From an uncultured Clostridia bacterium (GTDB taxonomy: Bacteria > Bacillota > Clostridia > Oscillospirales > Acutalibacteraceae): a DNA stretch of 12,634 nucleotides. The notes under the pieces were generated by a model. The model saw only the letters and a program-made list of their open reading frames with translations. It was not told where the DNA came from and did not search any database. The stretch is from NCBI GenBank assembly GCA_946409885.1, contig CAMJYF010000018.1, forward strand, positions 1 to 12,634. The letters are read 5' to 3'. Below, piece by piece: positions 1-7,411 of this stretch; the stretch's first letter is position 1, and every line of letters starts with the position of its first letter. The position numbers and the translations under genes were made by a program.

Positions 1-665
1 GCCACCACAAGGAGCTCAAACGTATTCTGCTGACGGCCTCCGGAGGCCCCTTCTACGGCTGGACCCGGGAACAGCTGGCCTTCGTCACCCCGGCCGACGC
101 CCTGAAGCACCCCAACTGGGACATGGGCGCGAAGATCACCATTGATTCCGCCTCCATGTTCAACAAGGGCCTGGAGCTGATCGAGGCCCACTACCTCTTC
201 GGCGTGGCGCCGGAGGATATCGACATTTTAGTGCACCGGGAGAGCATCATCCACTCCATGGTGATGTACGACGACAACTCCGTCATTGCCCAGCTGGGGC
301 TTCCCGATATGCGCATCCCCATCCAGTACGCGCTGACCTATCCGGAGCGCTACCCCTCCCCCGTGGGAGAGCTGGACCTGGCGGCCATCGGCAAACTGAC
401 GTTCTACCAGCCCGATTACCAGGTGTTCGACTGCCTGAACATCTGCCGGGAGGCCATCGGCAAGGGCGGGCTGTACCCCGCCGCGGTCAACTCCGCCAAC
501 GAGGAGGCCAACCGCCTGTTCCGGGAGGGGAAGATCGGCTTCCTTGACCTGGGCCGCCTGATCCGCACCGCCTTCGATATCACGCCGGACGTGACCGACT
601 TTACCGTGGAGGACATCTACGCCACGGATGACCTCGTACGCAGGCATGTAAAAGAGTCGATTTGA
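1..665 (+). CDS. dxr: 1-deoxy-D-xylulose 5-phosphate reductoisomerase, C-terminal part (5' truncated by window)
   Basis: This enzyme converts 1-deoxy-D-xylulose 5-phosphate to 2-C-methyl-D-erythritol 4-phosphate with NADPH, the first committed step of the MEP isoprenoid pathway in the cytosol. The reading frame is already open at base 3, so the N-terminal NADPH-binding part lies outside the window. About 220 residues are visible of a family length near 380-400. Visible family signatures are LTASGGPF (substrate-binding Ser), ALKHPNW (His), KITIDSAS and NKGLE (substrate-binding Asn/Lys and the metal-binding Glu), then SIIHSMV and AQLGLPDMR of the linker region and a normal C-terminal helical domain. 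All the substrate and metal residues expected in this part are intact. It is followed 108 bases later by rseP and then ispG, a common Clostridia order. Identification is firm; only the 5' part is missing. Confidence 0.96.
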   Translation, partial: HHKELKRILLTASGGPFYGWTREQLAFVTPADALKHPNWDMGAKITIDSASMFNKGLELIEAHYLFGVAPEDIDILVHRESIIHSMVMYDDNSVIAQLGLPDMRIPIQYALTYPERYPSPVGELDLAAIGKLTFYQPDYQVFDCLNICREAIGKGGLYPAAVNSANEEANRLFREGKIGFLDLGRLIRTAFDITPDVTDFTVEDIYATDDLVRRHVKESI

Positions 666-699
666 GGTGCCGCGCTGCCGGATAACGTCCCGACAACTC

Positions 700-721
700 C
701 CTCATTTCAGCCTCATTTCAG
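700..721. repeat. Perfect tandem 11-base repeat (CCTCATTTCAG x2)
   Basis: Two back-to-back copies of CCTCATTTCAG occupy 700-710 and 711-721 in the dxr-rseP gap. They sit just upstream of an AT-rich stretch with a TATAAA-like hexamer at 732-737. No acceptable -35 box is found at normal spacing, so a promoter is not called. The repeat could be a protein-binding site or replication slippage. Confidence 0.5.
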
Positions 722-760
722 GCAATACTATTATAAACACTTAAAAACTCTCTGTTGTTC

Positions 761-776
761 GGAGGAACACGAATTG
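761..776 (+). promoter_or_regulatory. Ribosome binding site that fixes a TTG start for rseP
   Basis: GGAGG at 761-765 is followed by 8 bases and then TTG at 774. No ATG or GTG lies at suitable spacing, and a TTG start leaves the first membrane segment with its HEFGH motif at the normal distance from the N-terminus. Confidence 0.8.
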
Positions 777-1856
777 CATCCGATATTATTATCCGTTACG
801 CAGACCGTGGGGACTGGCGTCTGGGGCAAGGTGATCACCGTCCTGCTCGCCATCCTGTTTTTCGGCTTCATCATCGCCCTGCACGAATTCGGGCACTTTT
901 CCACCGCCAAGCTGTTCAGAATGCGGGTCAACGAATACTCCATCGGCATGGGGCCCGCGCTGCTGAAAAAAAAGAAGGGCGAAACGCAGTATTCCCTGCG
1001 CCTGCTGCCCATCGGCGGCTATGTGGCGCTGGAGGGTGAGGACGAGGATTCCGACGATCCCCGCGCCTTCGGCAACCAAAAGGCATGGAAGCGCTTTATC
1101 GTGATCGCCGCCGGCGCCACCCTCAACATCATTCTGGGGCTGGTGCTCATCGGCATTATGCTGGGCGTTACCGGCAGCATCCCCACCACCACGGTCAGCG
1201 ACGTCTCCGACGAGCTGGCGGCCGCCGAAAACGGCGTCCACGTGGGGGATAAAATCGTCTCCATCGACGGCATCCGCGTGTTTTCCTCCCGGGACCTGTA
1301 CTACTGCCTTTACCGCAGCGAGGACGACGCCTACGATATCGTGCTGAAGCGCGGCGGGGAAAAGCTGTCGCTGACCGACGTGCCCGTGCAGTACAGCGCG
1401 GAACAGGGCTACTGCTCCTTTATCGTGGGCAGTGAAAAGGCGGGCTTCCTCAACAGCGTTTCCGGCAGCTTCCGGGAGACGCTGTCCATGTCCAAAATGA
1501 TCTTTCTCAGCCTGGTGGACATGGTCCGCGGCCAGTACGGGCTGAAGGATATGTCCGGCCCCATCGGCACCATCAACATTGTGGCCGATACCGCCATCGA
1601 GTCGGTCAAGACCTCCGATTACGGCTCCATCATCTTTATTTTAGCGTTCATCACCGTCAACATCGGCATCGTGAACCTGCTTCCCCTGCCGGCGCTGGAC
1701 GGCGGCAGGCTGTTCTTCATCCTCATCGAGATGATCGTCAGAAAGCCGGTGCCGAAAAAGTTTGAGGCGGTGGTCCACGCGGTTGGCCTGGTGCTGCTGC
1801 TGGCGCTGATGGCGCTGATCTCCTTCAACGACATCGTCAATCTCTTCAAGAAATAA
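774..1856 (+). CDS. rseP: Site-2 intramembrane zinc metalloprotease, RseP/RasP (M50 family)
   Basis: This membrane-embedded protease cleaves transmembrane substrates such as anti-sigma factors and remnant signal peptides (known for the family; substrates here unknown). The 360-residue protein has the family architecture. Membrane segment 1 carries the zinc motif HEFGH at residues 37-41. Segment 2 spans about 108-131. One PDZ domain spans about 138-205 (GVHVGDKIVSIDG). Segment 3 runs into NLLPLPALDGGR, where Asp309 is the third zinc ligand, and a last segment lies near 333-352. The length is normal for Gram-positive members with a single PDZ domain. Translation starts at TTG behind a strong GGAGG. 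ispG follows 11 bases after the stop, so the two are almost certainly co-transcribed, probably with dxr. Confidence 0.95.
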   Translation: MHPILLSVTQTVGTGVWGKVITVLLAILFFGFIIALHEFGHFSTAKLFRMRVNEYSIGMGPALLKKKKGETQYSLRLLPIGGYVALEGEDEDSDDPRAFGNQKAWKRFIVIAAGATLNIILGLVLIGIMLGVTGSIPTTTVSDVSDELAAAENGVHVGDKIVSIDGIRVFSSRDLYYCLYRSEDDAYDIVLKRGGEKLSLTDVPVQYSAEQGYCSFIVGSEKAGFLNSVSGSFRETLSMSKMIFLSLVDMVRGQYGLKDMSGPIGTINIVADTAIESVKTSDYGSIIFILAFITVNIGIVNLLPLPALDGGRLFFILIEMIVRKPVPKKFEAVVHAVGLVLLLALMALISFNDIVNLFKK

Positions 1857-1867
1857 AGGATACTATT

Positions 1868-2911
1868 ATGGGCAGCAAAAAAACGGTAACCATCGGCAAA
1901 CTGACCATCGGCGGCGGGCACCCCGTGGCCGTACAGTCCATGCTGAACAAAGAAGCGCACGATATCCCGGGCAGCGTGGCCCAGGCAAAGGAACTGGAGG
2001 CGGCCGGGTGCGAGATCATCCGCGCCACCGTGCCGGACCGGGAAGCGGTGCGGACGATCGCCGCGCTGAAGGAGGCGGTCTCCGTCCCCATCGTGGCGGA
2101 TATCCACTTCGACTATAAAATGGCGCTGGAATCGCTGGCGGCGGGGGTGGACAAGATCCGCATCAACCCCGGCAACATCGGCTCCGACGACCGGGTGAAG
2201 GCTGTGGCGGAGGAGTGCCAACGCAGGGGCGTTCCCATCCGCATCGGCGTCAACTCCGGCTCCGTGGAAAAGGAGATTTTGGCAAAGTACGGCTCCCCCA
2301 CCCCGCAGGCGCTGGTGGAAAGCGCCCTGTACCACGTGCGGCTGCTGGAAAAGCACGACTTTGACGATATCGTCATCTCCATCAAATCCTCCAACGTGCC
2401 CACCATGATCGCCGCCTACCGGCTGATGGCGCAGCGCTGCGACTATCCGCTGCACCTGGGCGTGACGGAGGCGGGCACTGAGCGCATGGGCCTCATCAAA
2501 TCCGCCGCGGGCATCGGCGCCCTGCTGGTGGACGGCGTCGGTGATACCATCCGGGTGTCCCTGACCGCCCCGCCTGTCAAAGAGGTATACGCCGGGTTTG
2601 ACATCCTCAAAGCGCTGGGCGTTCGCAAAAAGGGCGTGAATATCGTCGCCTGCCCCACCTGCGGCCGGACGAAGATCGACCTGATCGGCCTGGCCACCCG
2701 GGTGGAGGATGCCCTGCGGACCTGCGAAAAGGAGATCACCGTGGCCGTGATGGGCTGCGTGGTCAACGGGCCGGGCGAAGCGCGTGAGGCGGACATCGGT
2801 ATTGCCGGCGGCAACGGCGAAGGGCTGCTGTTCCGCAAGGGGGAGATCCTGCGGAAGGTGCCGGAAGAGGCGCTGTTCGACGAGCTGATGAAGGAGATCG
2901 AACGGATCTGA
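1868..2911 (+). CDS. ispG: 4-hydroxy-3-methylbut-2-en-1-yl diphosphate synthase (GcpE)
   Basis: This [4Fe-4S] enzyme makes HMBPP from MEcPP, the penultimate step of the MEP pathway that dxr begins. The 347-residue protein is the short bacterial form: an N-terminal TIM barrel (VQSMLN, RATVPD, VADIHFD, INPGNIG, IGVNSGS, LGVTEAG) followed by the cluster domain. The cluster ligands are all present: Cys262 and Cys265 in ACPTCGR, Cys297 in MGCVVNGPGE, and Glu304. The start is ATG behind AAGGA with a 7-base spacer, 11 bases after the rseP stop. The gene ends 72 bases before an intrinsic terminator, so it is the last gene of the dxr-rseP-ispG unit. Identification is secure. Confidence 0.97.
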   Translation: MGSKKTVTIGKLTIGGGHPVAVQSMLNKEAHDIPGSVAQAKELEAAGCEIIRATVPDREAVRTIAALKEAVSVPIVADIHFDYKMALESLAAGVDKIRINPGNIGSDDRVKAVAEECQRRGVPIRIGVNSGSVEKEILAKYGSPTPQALVESALYHVRLLEKHDFDDIVISIKSSNVPTMIAAYRLMAQRCDYPLHLGVTEAGTERMGLIKSAAGIGALLVDGVGDTIRVSLTAPPVKEVYAGFDILKALGVRKKGVNIVACPTCGRTKIDLIGLATRVEDALRTCEKEITVAVMGCVVNGPGEAREADIGIAGGNGEGLLFRKGEILRKVPEEALFDELMKEIERI

Positions 2912-2929
2912 CCGGCGTTTTTCCGGCAT

Positions 2930-2956
2930 ACGGCAATTCTGCCGTCACGGTACGGC
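2930..2956. repeat. Overlapping, mutually exclusive small hairpins after ispG
   Basis: ACGGCA (2930-2935) can pair with TGCCGT (2940-2945) over an ATTC loop. Alternatively GCCGT (2941-2945) can pair with ACGGC (2952-2956). The heptamer TACGGCA occurs at both ends. No T-tract follows, so this is not a terminator by itself. It may be an RNA 3'-end structure or chance. Confidence 0.35.
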
Positions 2957-2982
2957 AAAAATAATTCGACAGAATACTGCGG

Positions 2983-3009
2983 CGGCCGGTGAAAAACGGC
3001 CGTTTTTTT
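2983..3009 (+). terminator. Intrinsic terminator of the dxr-rseP-ispG unit
   Basis: CGGCCG (2983-2988) pairs with CGGCCG (2997-3002) over an 8-base loop, GTGAAAAA, and is followed directly by seven T (3003-3009). Confidence 0.8.
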
Positions 3010-3010
3010 A

Positions 3011-3038
3011 TTTTCATTTAAATTAACCCAAATATAAT
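3011..3038 (+). promoter_or_regulatory. Sigma-A type promoter for the lysozyme/transglutaminase operon
   Basis: A perfect -10 TATAAT lies at 3033-3038, preceded at 16 bases by TTTTCA (3011-3016, 4 of 6 to consensus). It sits immediately after the ispG terminator in an AT-rich island and would give a 5' leader of about 120 bases before the ATG at 3164. Confidence 0.6.
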
Positions 3039-3088
3039 AAGAATCAGCTGTTATCTTTTTCTACGCGGCAGCGTCATAAGCTATCCGC

Positions 3089-3110
3089 CGAAAGATGCCC
3101 TCATCTTCCG
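3089..3110 (+). other. Hairpin in the 5' leader of the lysozyme gene
   Basis: AAGATG (3092-3097) pairs with CATCTT (3102-3107) over a CCCT loop. It is extended by CG/CG (3089-3090 with 3109-3110) across one A-C mismatch. It is not followed by T residues. The rest of the leader was checked against remembered riboswitch core motifs and none was recognised. Confidence 0.35.
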
Positions 3111-3150
3111 ACATTATACGTCGATCTCACTCGTTCGCAGATACATTTCC

Positions 3151-3166
3151 GGAGGTTTTTTTCATG
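3151..3166 (+). promoter_or_regulatory. Ribosome binding site that decides the lysozyme start
   Basis: GGAGG at 3151-3155 lies 8 bases before ATG 3164. Starting here puts a clean signal peptide at the N-terminus. An upstream in-frame ATG at 3095 has no such site and would prepend 23 residues of unrelated sequence. Confidence 0.85.
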
Positions 3167-5728
3167 CGCCACAGCAGATCCCGTCATTATCTCGCTGTCC
3201 TTCTGACAGCGGTCACCGTCTTTTCCTGTTTCACATTCGGCCTGGGGGGTGTTTCCGCCCAGACCAGCGGAACCGCGGAGGCGTTCGTCAGAATTGCCTC
3301 CGGCGAAGTGGATTACTACGAGGAGGCCTTCGGCCGCACCAAATACGGCGCCGCCTTTGGCGACGCTGACCTGGCCGACTGGGACTGCGCCTTCGTGGCC
3401 TGGTGCGCCGGGGAGGCCGGCGTCCCCTCCGACGTGATCCCCAACTACCTGGACGCGAAATCACTGCAGAGCTTTTTCAAAACCCAGGGGACCTACAGCG
3501 CCTCCGCCGCGCACGGCTCCTCCTACGCGCCGCAGGCGGGCGATATCGCCTTCCTCTCCCTGACGGCCAACGTCCGCGAGCTGACAAGCGTGGGCGTTGT
3601 GGAGAGCGTTTCGGAGACCGGCTTCACGCTGATCGAGGGCAACTGCCCCAACCGGGTCCGCCGCAACGCCTACACCATGGATAACGAAGCCGTCATCGGC
3701 TTCGGCTCCCCCGCCTATTCCGCCATCCGCGGCGAAACTGCCTCCGCCTCCGCCACGCCGAACGCCTTTGAAACAGGGCTTTATTCCCTGCAATACGATA
3801 TGAACCTGCGCGTGTCGCCCGCCATGGGAACCACCATTCTGGCGCTGATCCCGCAGGGCACCGTCATTGCGGTGGACAAGACCAGCGCGGAATGGGGCCA
3901 CACCACCTATCAGGGCAAAGAGGGCTGGGTCTCGCTGAGCTTCAGCACCCTGGTGGCCAGCACCGAAACCAAAAACACCATCGGCCAATACCGTACCAAC
4001 GCGGTGCTGAACTTTCGTTCCACCGCCGTCATCGCCAACAACAACATTCTGGGCACCATCCCCTCCGGCACCCTTCTGACGGTTTCGGAGATCAGCGGCA
4101 ACTGGGGCAAAACGATCTACAACGGCCGTACCGGCTGGGTCTCGCTGGATTACTGCACCGTGTTCAAGCCCGGCGCCAATGAGCCCGTCGCGGCGCAGCC
4201 CTCCGACAAGGACCTGAAGGTGGACTGGCTGGTGATCGATATCTCCCGCCATAACGCCGTGGGCAACTTCAACTGGAACGCCATCAAAGCGGCCGGCGTG
4301 ATGGGCGTCATCATCCGCGTGGGCGGCCGCGGCTACGGCAGCGCCAAAAGCCTGTACGACGACACCGCGTTCTATCAGCACTATACCGGCGCCAAAAACG
4401 CGGGTCTTCACGTGGGCGCCTACTTCTTCAGCTATGCCCTGAACACGGCGCAGGCGAAGGAAGAAGCCCAGATGACCATCAACATCCTGCGCTCCTGCAA
4501 CGCCAAGCTGGACATGCCCGTCTTCATCGATATTGAGGACTACGCGGAATCCGACTACGTGGACACCCAGCACCAGAAAGCGGGCAGGGCCGCCTGCAGC
4601 ACCGTGGTGAACACCTTTTGCGACACGGTGAAAAACGCGGGCTACTACCCCGGCGTTTACTGCAACAAGAACTTCGCCGAAAACCTGCTGGATCAGTCCG
4701 TGTTCACCTCCGACAGGGCGCTGTGGATCGCTCACTACGCCTCCGCCTGCGGCTATACGCGGAACACGGTACATATGTGGCAGTATACCGGCACCGGAAA
4801 GGTCTCCGGCTATTCCGGCACCTATCTGGATATGAACCGCTGCTATGTGAACTTCCCGCTGCTCATCAGCGGCGGCGGCACGATCAATCCCCAGCACACC
4901 ACCCCCAACCCCACGCCCGGCGTATCGGAAACCACCACGGCAAAGCCCGTCACCCCGCCCGTAACGGAACCGCCCAAGCCCGTCGTCAAGCGGGAATGGG
5001 AGACCACCCAGGCACCCACCTGCACAGAGGACGGTATGGCCAGCCTCTTTGAGGGGACAAGGCTGTTCGCCAAGCGCTCCCTCAGCGTCGCCCACAGCAA
5101 TCCCGTCAACTGTGTGCTGCGCGACGAAACCGCCATCCCCGGCGCGGGCGAGACCTTTGACCTCAACGCCAACAAGGACCGTTTCTACAGCGAGGCCAAC
5201 AGCTTTTACCTCACCAAATGCGCGGAGGTGAACGCCAACGGCGGCTGCCGCTTCCAGTACTGCCCCGACTGCAACGAGATCCTGCAGGTAAACTTCTACT
5301 ACAAGTCCTCCTGCAGCCACGCCTACGCCGAGCAGGTCGTTTCCGAGCCCACCTGCGACAGGGAAGGCGTCGGAAAAACGGTCTGCGCCAAATGCGGTAA
5401 AACCGGCAGTGAATACGTCATCCCGCGGGAGGAACACACCCCCGGGGCCATGACCTACATGGAAAGCACCCAGGCCTCCCCCGCCTGCTACGGCATTCTC
5501 TGCAGCGTCTGCGGCAGGCTGACCTACGCCTCCTATAACGTTCTCGCCGGCGACGTGGACGGCGACATGGAGGTCACCGCGGCGGACGCCCGTCTGACGC
5601 TCCGCCATACGGTTTCACTGGAACAGATCGCGGAAGAATACCTGCTGAACGCCGATTTCAACAACGACGGATCCATTGAGGCGGAGGACGCCCGCCTGAT
5701 CCTTCGCAAGGCCGTTAATCTTGACTGA
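3164..5728 (+). CDS. Secreted multidomain lysozyme: CHAP-like, two SH3, GH25, Cys-rich module, dockerin
   Basis: An 854-residue exported protein predicted to cut the glycan strands of peptidoglycan. Layout: signal peptide 1-32 (cleavage after VSA). CHAP-like domain about 45-182 with Cys75 in WDCAFVAWC, but Ser142 where the family has its catalytic His (TSVGVVESV). Two bacterial SH3 domains about 205-264 and 274-333. GH25 muramidase about 355-565 with Asp359 (VIDISRH), Asp456 and Glu458 (FIDIED) and the closing MWQY and LDMNR motifs. A Pro/Thr linker about 570-605. A Cys-rich stretch about 605-790 with CxxC pairs at 700/703, 741/744 and 780/783. A dockerin at 796-854 with two calcium-loop repeats, each followed by DARL-x-LR. 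The GH25 domain looks active. The dockerin implies attachment to a cohesin protein not in this window. The next gene starts 17 bases on. The target (own wall or that of competitors) cannot be read from sequence. Confidence 0.9.
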   Translation: MRHSRSRHYLAVLLTAVTVFSCFTFGLGGVSAQTSGTAEAFVRIASGEVDYYEEAFGRTKYGAAFGDADLADWDCAFVAWCAGEAGVPSDVIPNYLDAKSLQSFFKTQGTYSASAAHGSSYAPQAGDIAFLSLTANVRELTSVGVVESVSETGFTLIEGNCPNRVRRNAYTMDNEAVIGFGSPAYSAIRGETASASATPNAFETGLYSLQYDMNLRVSPAMGTTILALIPQGTVIAVDKTSAEWGHTTYQGKEGWVSLSFSTLVASTETKNTIGQYRTNAVLNFRSTAVIANNNILGTIPSGTLLTVSEISGNWGKTIYNGRTGWVSLDYCTVFKPGANEPVAAQPSDKDLKVDWLVIDISRHNAVGNFNWNAIKAAGVMGVIIRVGGRGYGSAKSLYDDTAFYQHYTGAKNAGLHVGAYFFSYALNTAQAKEEAQMTINILRSCNAKLDMPVFIDIEDYAESDYVDTQHQKAGRAACSTVVNTFCDTVKNAGYYPGVYCNKNFAENLLDQSVFTSDRALWIAHYASACGYTRNTVHMWQYTGTGKVSGYSGTYLDMNRCYVNFPLLISGGGTINPQHTTPNPTPGVSETTTAKPVTPPVTEPPKPVVKREWETTQAPTCTEDGMASLFEGTRLFAKRSLSVAHSNPVNCVLRDETAIPGAGETFDLNANKDRFYSEANSFYLTKCAEVNANGGCRFQYCPDCNEILQVNFYYKSSCSHAYAEQVVSEPTCDREGVGKTVCAKCGKTGSEYVIPREEHTPGAMTYMESTQASPACYGILCSVCGRLTYASYNVLAGDVDGDMEVTAADARLTLRHTVSLEQIAEEYLLNADFNNDGSIEAEDARLILRKAVNLD

Positions 5729-5730
5729 AC

Positions 5731-5748
5731 AAGGAGGAACAACGGATG
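5731..5748 (+). promoter_or_regulatory. Ribosome binding site of the transglutaminase-dockerin gene
   Basis: AAGGAGG at 5731-5737 starts 2 bases after the preceding stop and lies 8 bases before ATG 5746. The 17-base gap leaves no room for a promoter, which supports an operon. Confidence 0.8.
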
Positions 5749-7200
5749 AAAAAACTGCTGAGCGCCCTGCTGTGCGCCATACTGTGCGTCTCCCTGCTGC
5801 TGCCCGCTGCGGCGGCGCTGGACAACACGGCGAAAAATCTTCTCAACGCCGCGTCACTCACCCCCCTGTACACCGGCTATTCCCCGCTGGATCAGCTGAT
5901 CCGGAACATCTTCAGCTCCCGCTTCAGCGCGGGGGCCAGCACTTACGACAAAATCAAGGCCTGCTACGATTACGTGAACACGGGCGCCTCCTACCGGGGC
6001 GTCACCCCGCCCGCCTCCACCTACAACGCCATCCGCAGCGAGTGCGGCTACTATAAAACCGAGGATATGTACGCGGTGGCAAGGGCCTACCACTTTCTGC
6101 AGGACAAAAAGGGCAGCTGCATCGATTTCGCGGACGCCTTTCTGGTGCTGGCCCGCGCCGTGGGCCTGGAGTGCTACCTGATGCACGGCACCTACGATTC
6201 CGGTTCCCACTACTGGAACCTGATCAAGCTGAACGGAAGCTATTACGTCTTTGATACGGAGGCGGACTGGCGGTCCGCCGGCAGCAGCTGGTCCAACCCC
6301 AAATACAACAGCTTCTGCCTGAGCGAATCCGCCGATTCCCACCGTCGCTGCGACCGCAGCGCCTGCATCGCCGAGTTCGGCAATTTCCGCTGCGCCAACA
6401 AGACCAACAACCCCGGCGCCACGATCCCCGGTTCCACTGTCCCCGGCACTACCGTTCCGACCCAGACCTCCACTCCCGCCGCAAGCTATACCGCGGGCAC
6501 CTACCGGACGAATGAACTGATGTATTTCCGTTCCGGCCACAGCACCTCTTCCTCCAGCTATATGAAGATCGCAAGCGGCACCACCGTCAACGTCACGGAA
6601 ATTTACGTGGACAACAGCGGTTCCGAAACGCTGTACTGGGGCAAGATCACCCATAGCGGCAAAACGGGCTGGATCGCCCTGAACTGGAGCACCAAAATCG
6701 TCGGCACAGGCAGCCCCTCCACCACCGTACCGGGCAACACGCCCCAAACGACCACCCCCACACAGCCCGTGCTCACCACCCCCGTTCAGCCGGAAACCAC
6801 CTACTCCGTAGGGGCCTATACGGTCATCCAGACGCTCAACTTCCGCTCCGCCCCCTCCCTGGGCTCCGCCATCTACAGCGAGATTCCGGTGGGCGTTACG
6901 CTGATCGTCACCGAGATCAGCGGCGCCTGGGGCAAGACGTCCTTCCTGGGGGTAACCGGATGGATCATGCTGCCGTACTGCAGCTATAACAACTCGGCAT
7001 ACGTCTACTACGCCATCCCCGGCGACGCGGACGGCGACGGCGAGATCACCTCGCTGGACGCGCGTACCATCCTGCGCTTCTGCGTTTCCCTGGAAACGCT
7101 CGATAAAGACTGGATCGTCCGGGCGGACGCGGACTGCGACGGCAGCATTACCCCGGAGGACGCCCGCCTGACCCTGCGGAAAAGCGTCCATTTAGACTAA
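5746..7200 (+). CDS. Secreted transglutaminase-like protein with two SH3 domains and a dockerin
   Basis: A 484-residue exported protein. Signal peptide 1-24 (cleavage after AAA). Transglutaminase-like (papain-fold) core about 67-175 with a complete Cys-His-Asp triad: Cys125 in KGSCIDFA, His155 in SHYWNLIK, Asp170 in VFDTEAD. A Pro/Thr/Gly linker about 221-248. SH3 domain about 250-318. A second Pro/Thr linker about 320-352. SH3 domain about 355-418. Dockerin 426-484 with both calcium loops (DADGDGEI, DADCDGSI). Bacterial members act as peptidases or crosslinking enzymes; which applies here cannot be told. The SH3 and dockerin modules closely resemble those of the upstream lysozyme, for example the ending DGSI-xx-EDARL-x-LRK-x-V-x-LD. 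The two proteins therefore probably share a wall-binding mode and docking partner, and the modules were likely shuffled or duplicated. Same transcript as both neighbours. Confidence 0.88.
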   Translation: MKKLLSALLCAILCVSLLLPAAAALDNTAKNLLNAASLTPLYTGYSPLDQLIRNIFSSRFSAGASTYDKIKACYDYVNTGASYRGVTPPASTYNAIRSECGYYKTEDMYAVARAYHFLQDKKGSCIDFADAFLVLARAVGLECYLMHGTYDSGSHYWNLIKLNGSYYVFDTEADWRSAGSSWSNPKYNSFCLSESADSHRRCDRSACIAEFGNFRCANKTNNPGATIPGSTVPGTTVPTQTSTPAASYTAGTYRTNELMYFRSGHSTSSSSYMKIASGTTVNVTEIYVDNSGSETLYWGKITHSGKTGWIALNWSTKIVGTGSPSTTVPGNTPQTTTPTQPVLTTPVQPETTYSVGAYTVIQTLNFRSAPSLGSAIYSEIPVGVTLIVTEISGAWGKTSFLGVTGWIMLPYCSYNNSAYVYYAIPGDADGDGEITSLDARTILRFCVSLETLDKDWIVRADADCDGSITPEDARLTLRKSVHLD

Positions 7201-7213
7201 CAGGAGGAACACC

Positions 7214-7411
7214 ATGAAAGTTGAACTGAACCCCGACGCCGAGATCGTCAAGACCGTAAAGGAAGGCCTGAAGCAGACGGGCGGCTACTGCCCCTGCCGC
7301 AGAGAAAAGACCCCGGAGACCAAGTGCATGTGCAAGGAGTTCCGCGACCAGATCGCCGACGAAAGCTTTGAGGGCTTCTGCCACTGCATGCTGTATTACA
7401 AGCGTAAATAA
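7214..7411 (+). CDS. Small ferredoxin-thioredoxin reductase catalytic-chain-like iron-sulfur protein
   Basis: A 65-residue soluble protein with three Cys-x-Cys motifs: CPC at residues 26-28, CMC at 38-40 and CHC at 56-58. This is the signature of the ferredoxin-thioredoxin reductase catalytic (beta) chain family, in which four cysteines hold a [4Fe-4S] cluster and two form a redox-active disulfide. The spacing (CPC-x9-CMC-x15-CHC) is that of the short bacterial/archaeal members rather than plant chains, and the middle motif has Met where Pro is usual. There is no signal peptide, so it should act in the cytosol. No FTR alpha chain, ferredoxin or thioredoxin gene is visible nearby. It follows the transglutaminase gene by 13 bases with AGGAGG at 7202-7207 and ends just before the operon terminator. 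Its electron donor and target are unknown. Confidence 0.85.
   Translation: MKVELNPDAEIVKTVKEGLKQTGGYCPCRREKTPETKCMCKEFRDQIADESFEGFCHCMLYYKRK

Noticed and set aside
3039..3150. Riboswitch in the lysozyme leader
   Set aside because: No core motif of c-di-GMP, TPP, SAM, glycine, fluoride, THF or other remembered classes was found, and no terminator or clear RBS-masking helix is present.
3095..3163. N-terminal extension of the lysozyme from an upstream ATG
   Set aside because: There is no ribosome binding site before 3095. The extension would bury the signal peptide, and it overlaps the predicted 5' leader hairpin.
3461..5608. Long minus-strand open frame opposite the lysozyme gene
   Set aside because: It is a GC-skew shadow with no domain signature, while the + strand frame has five recognisable domains.
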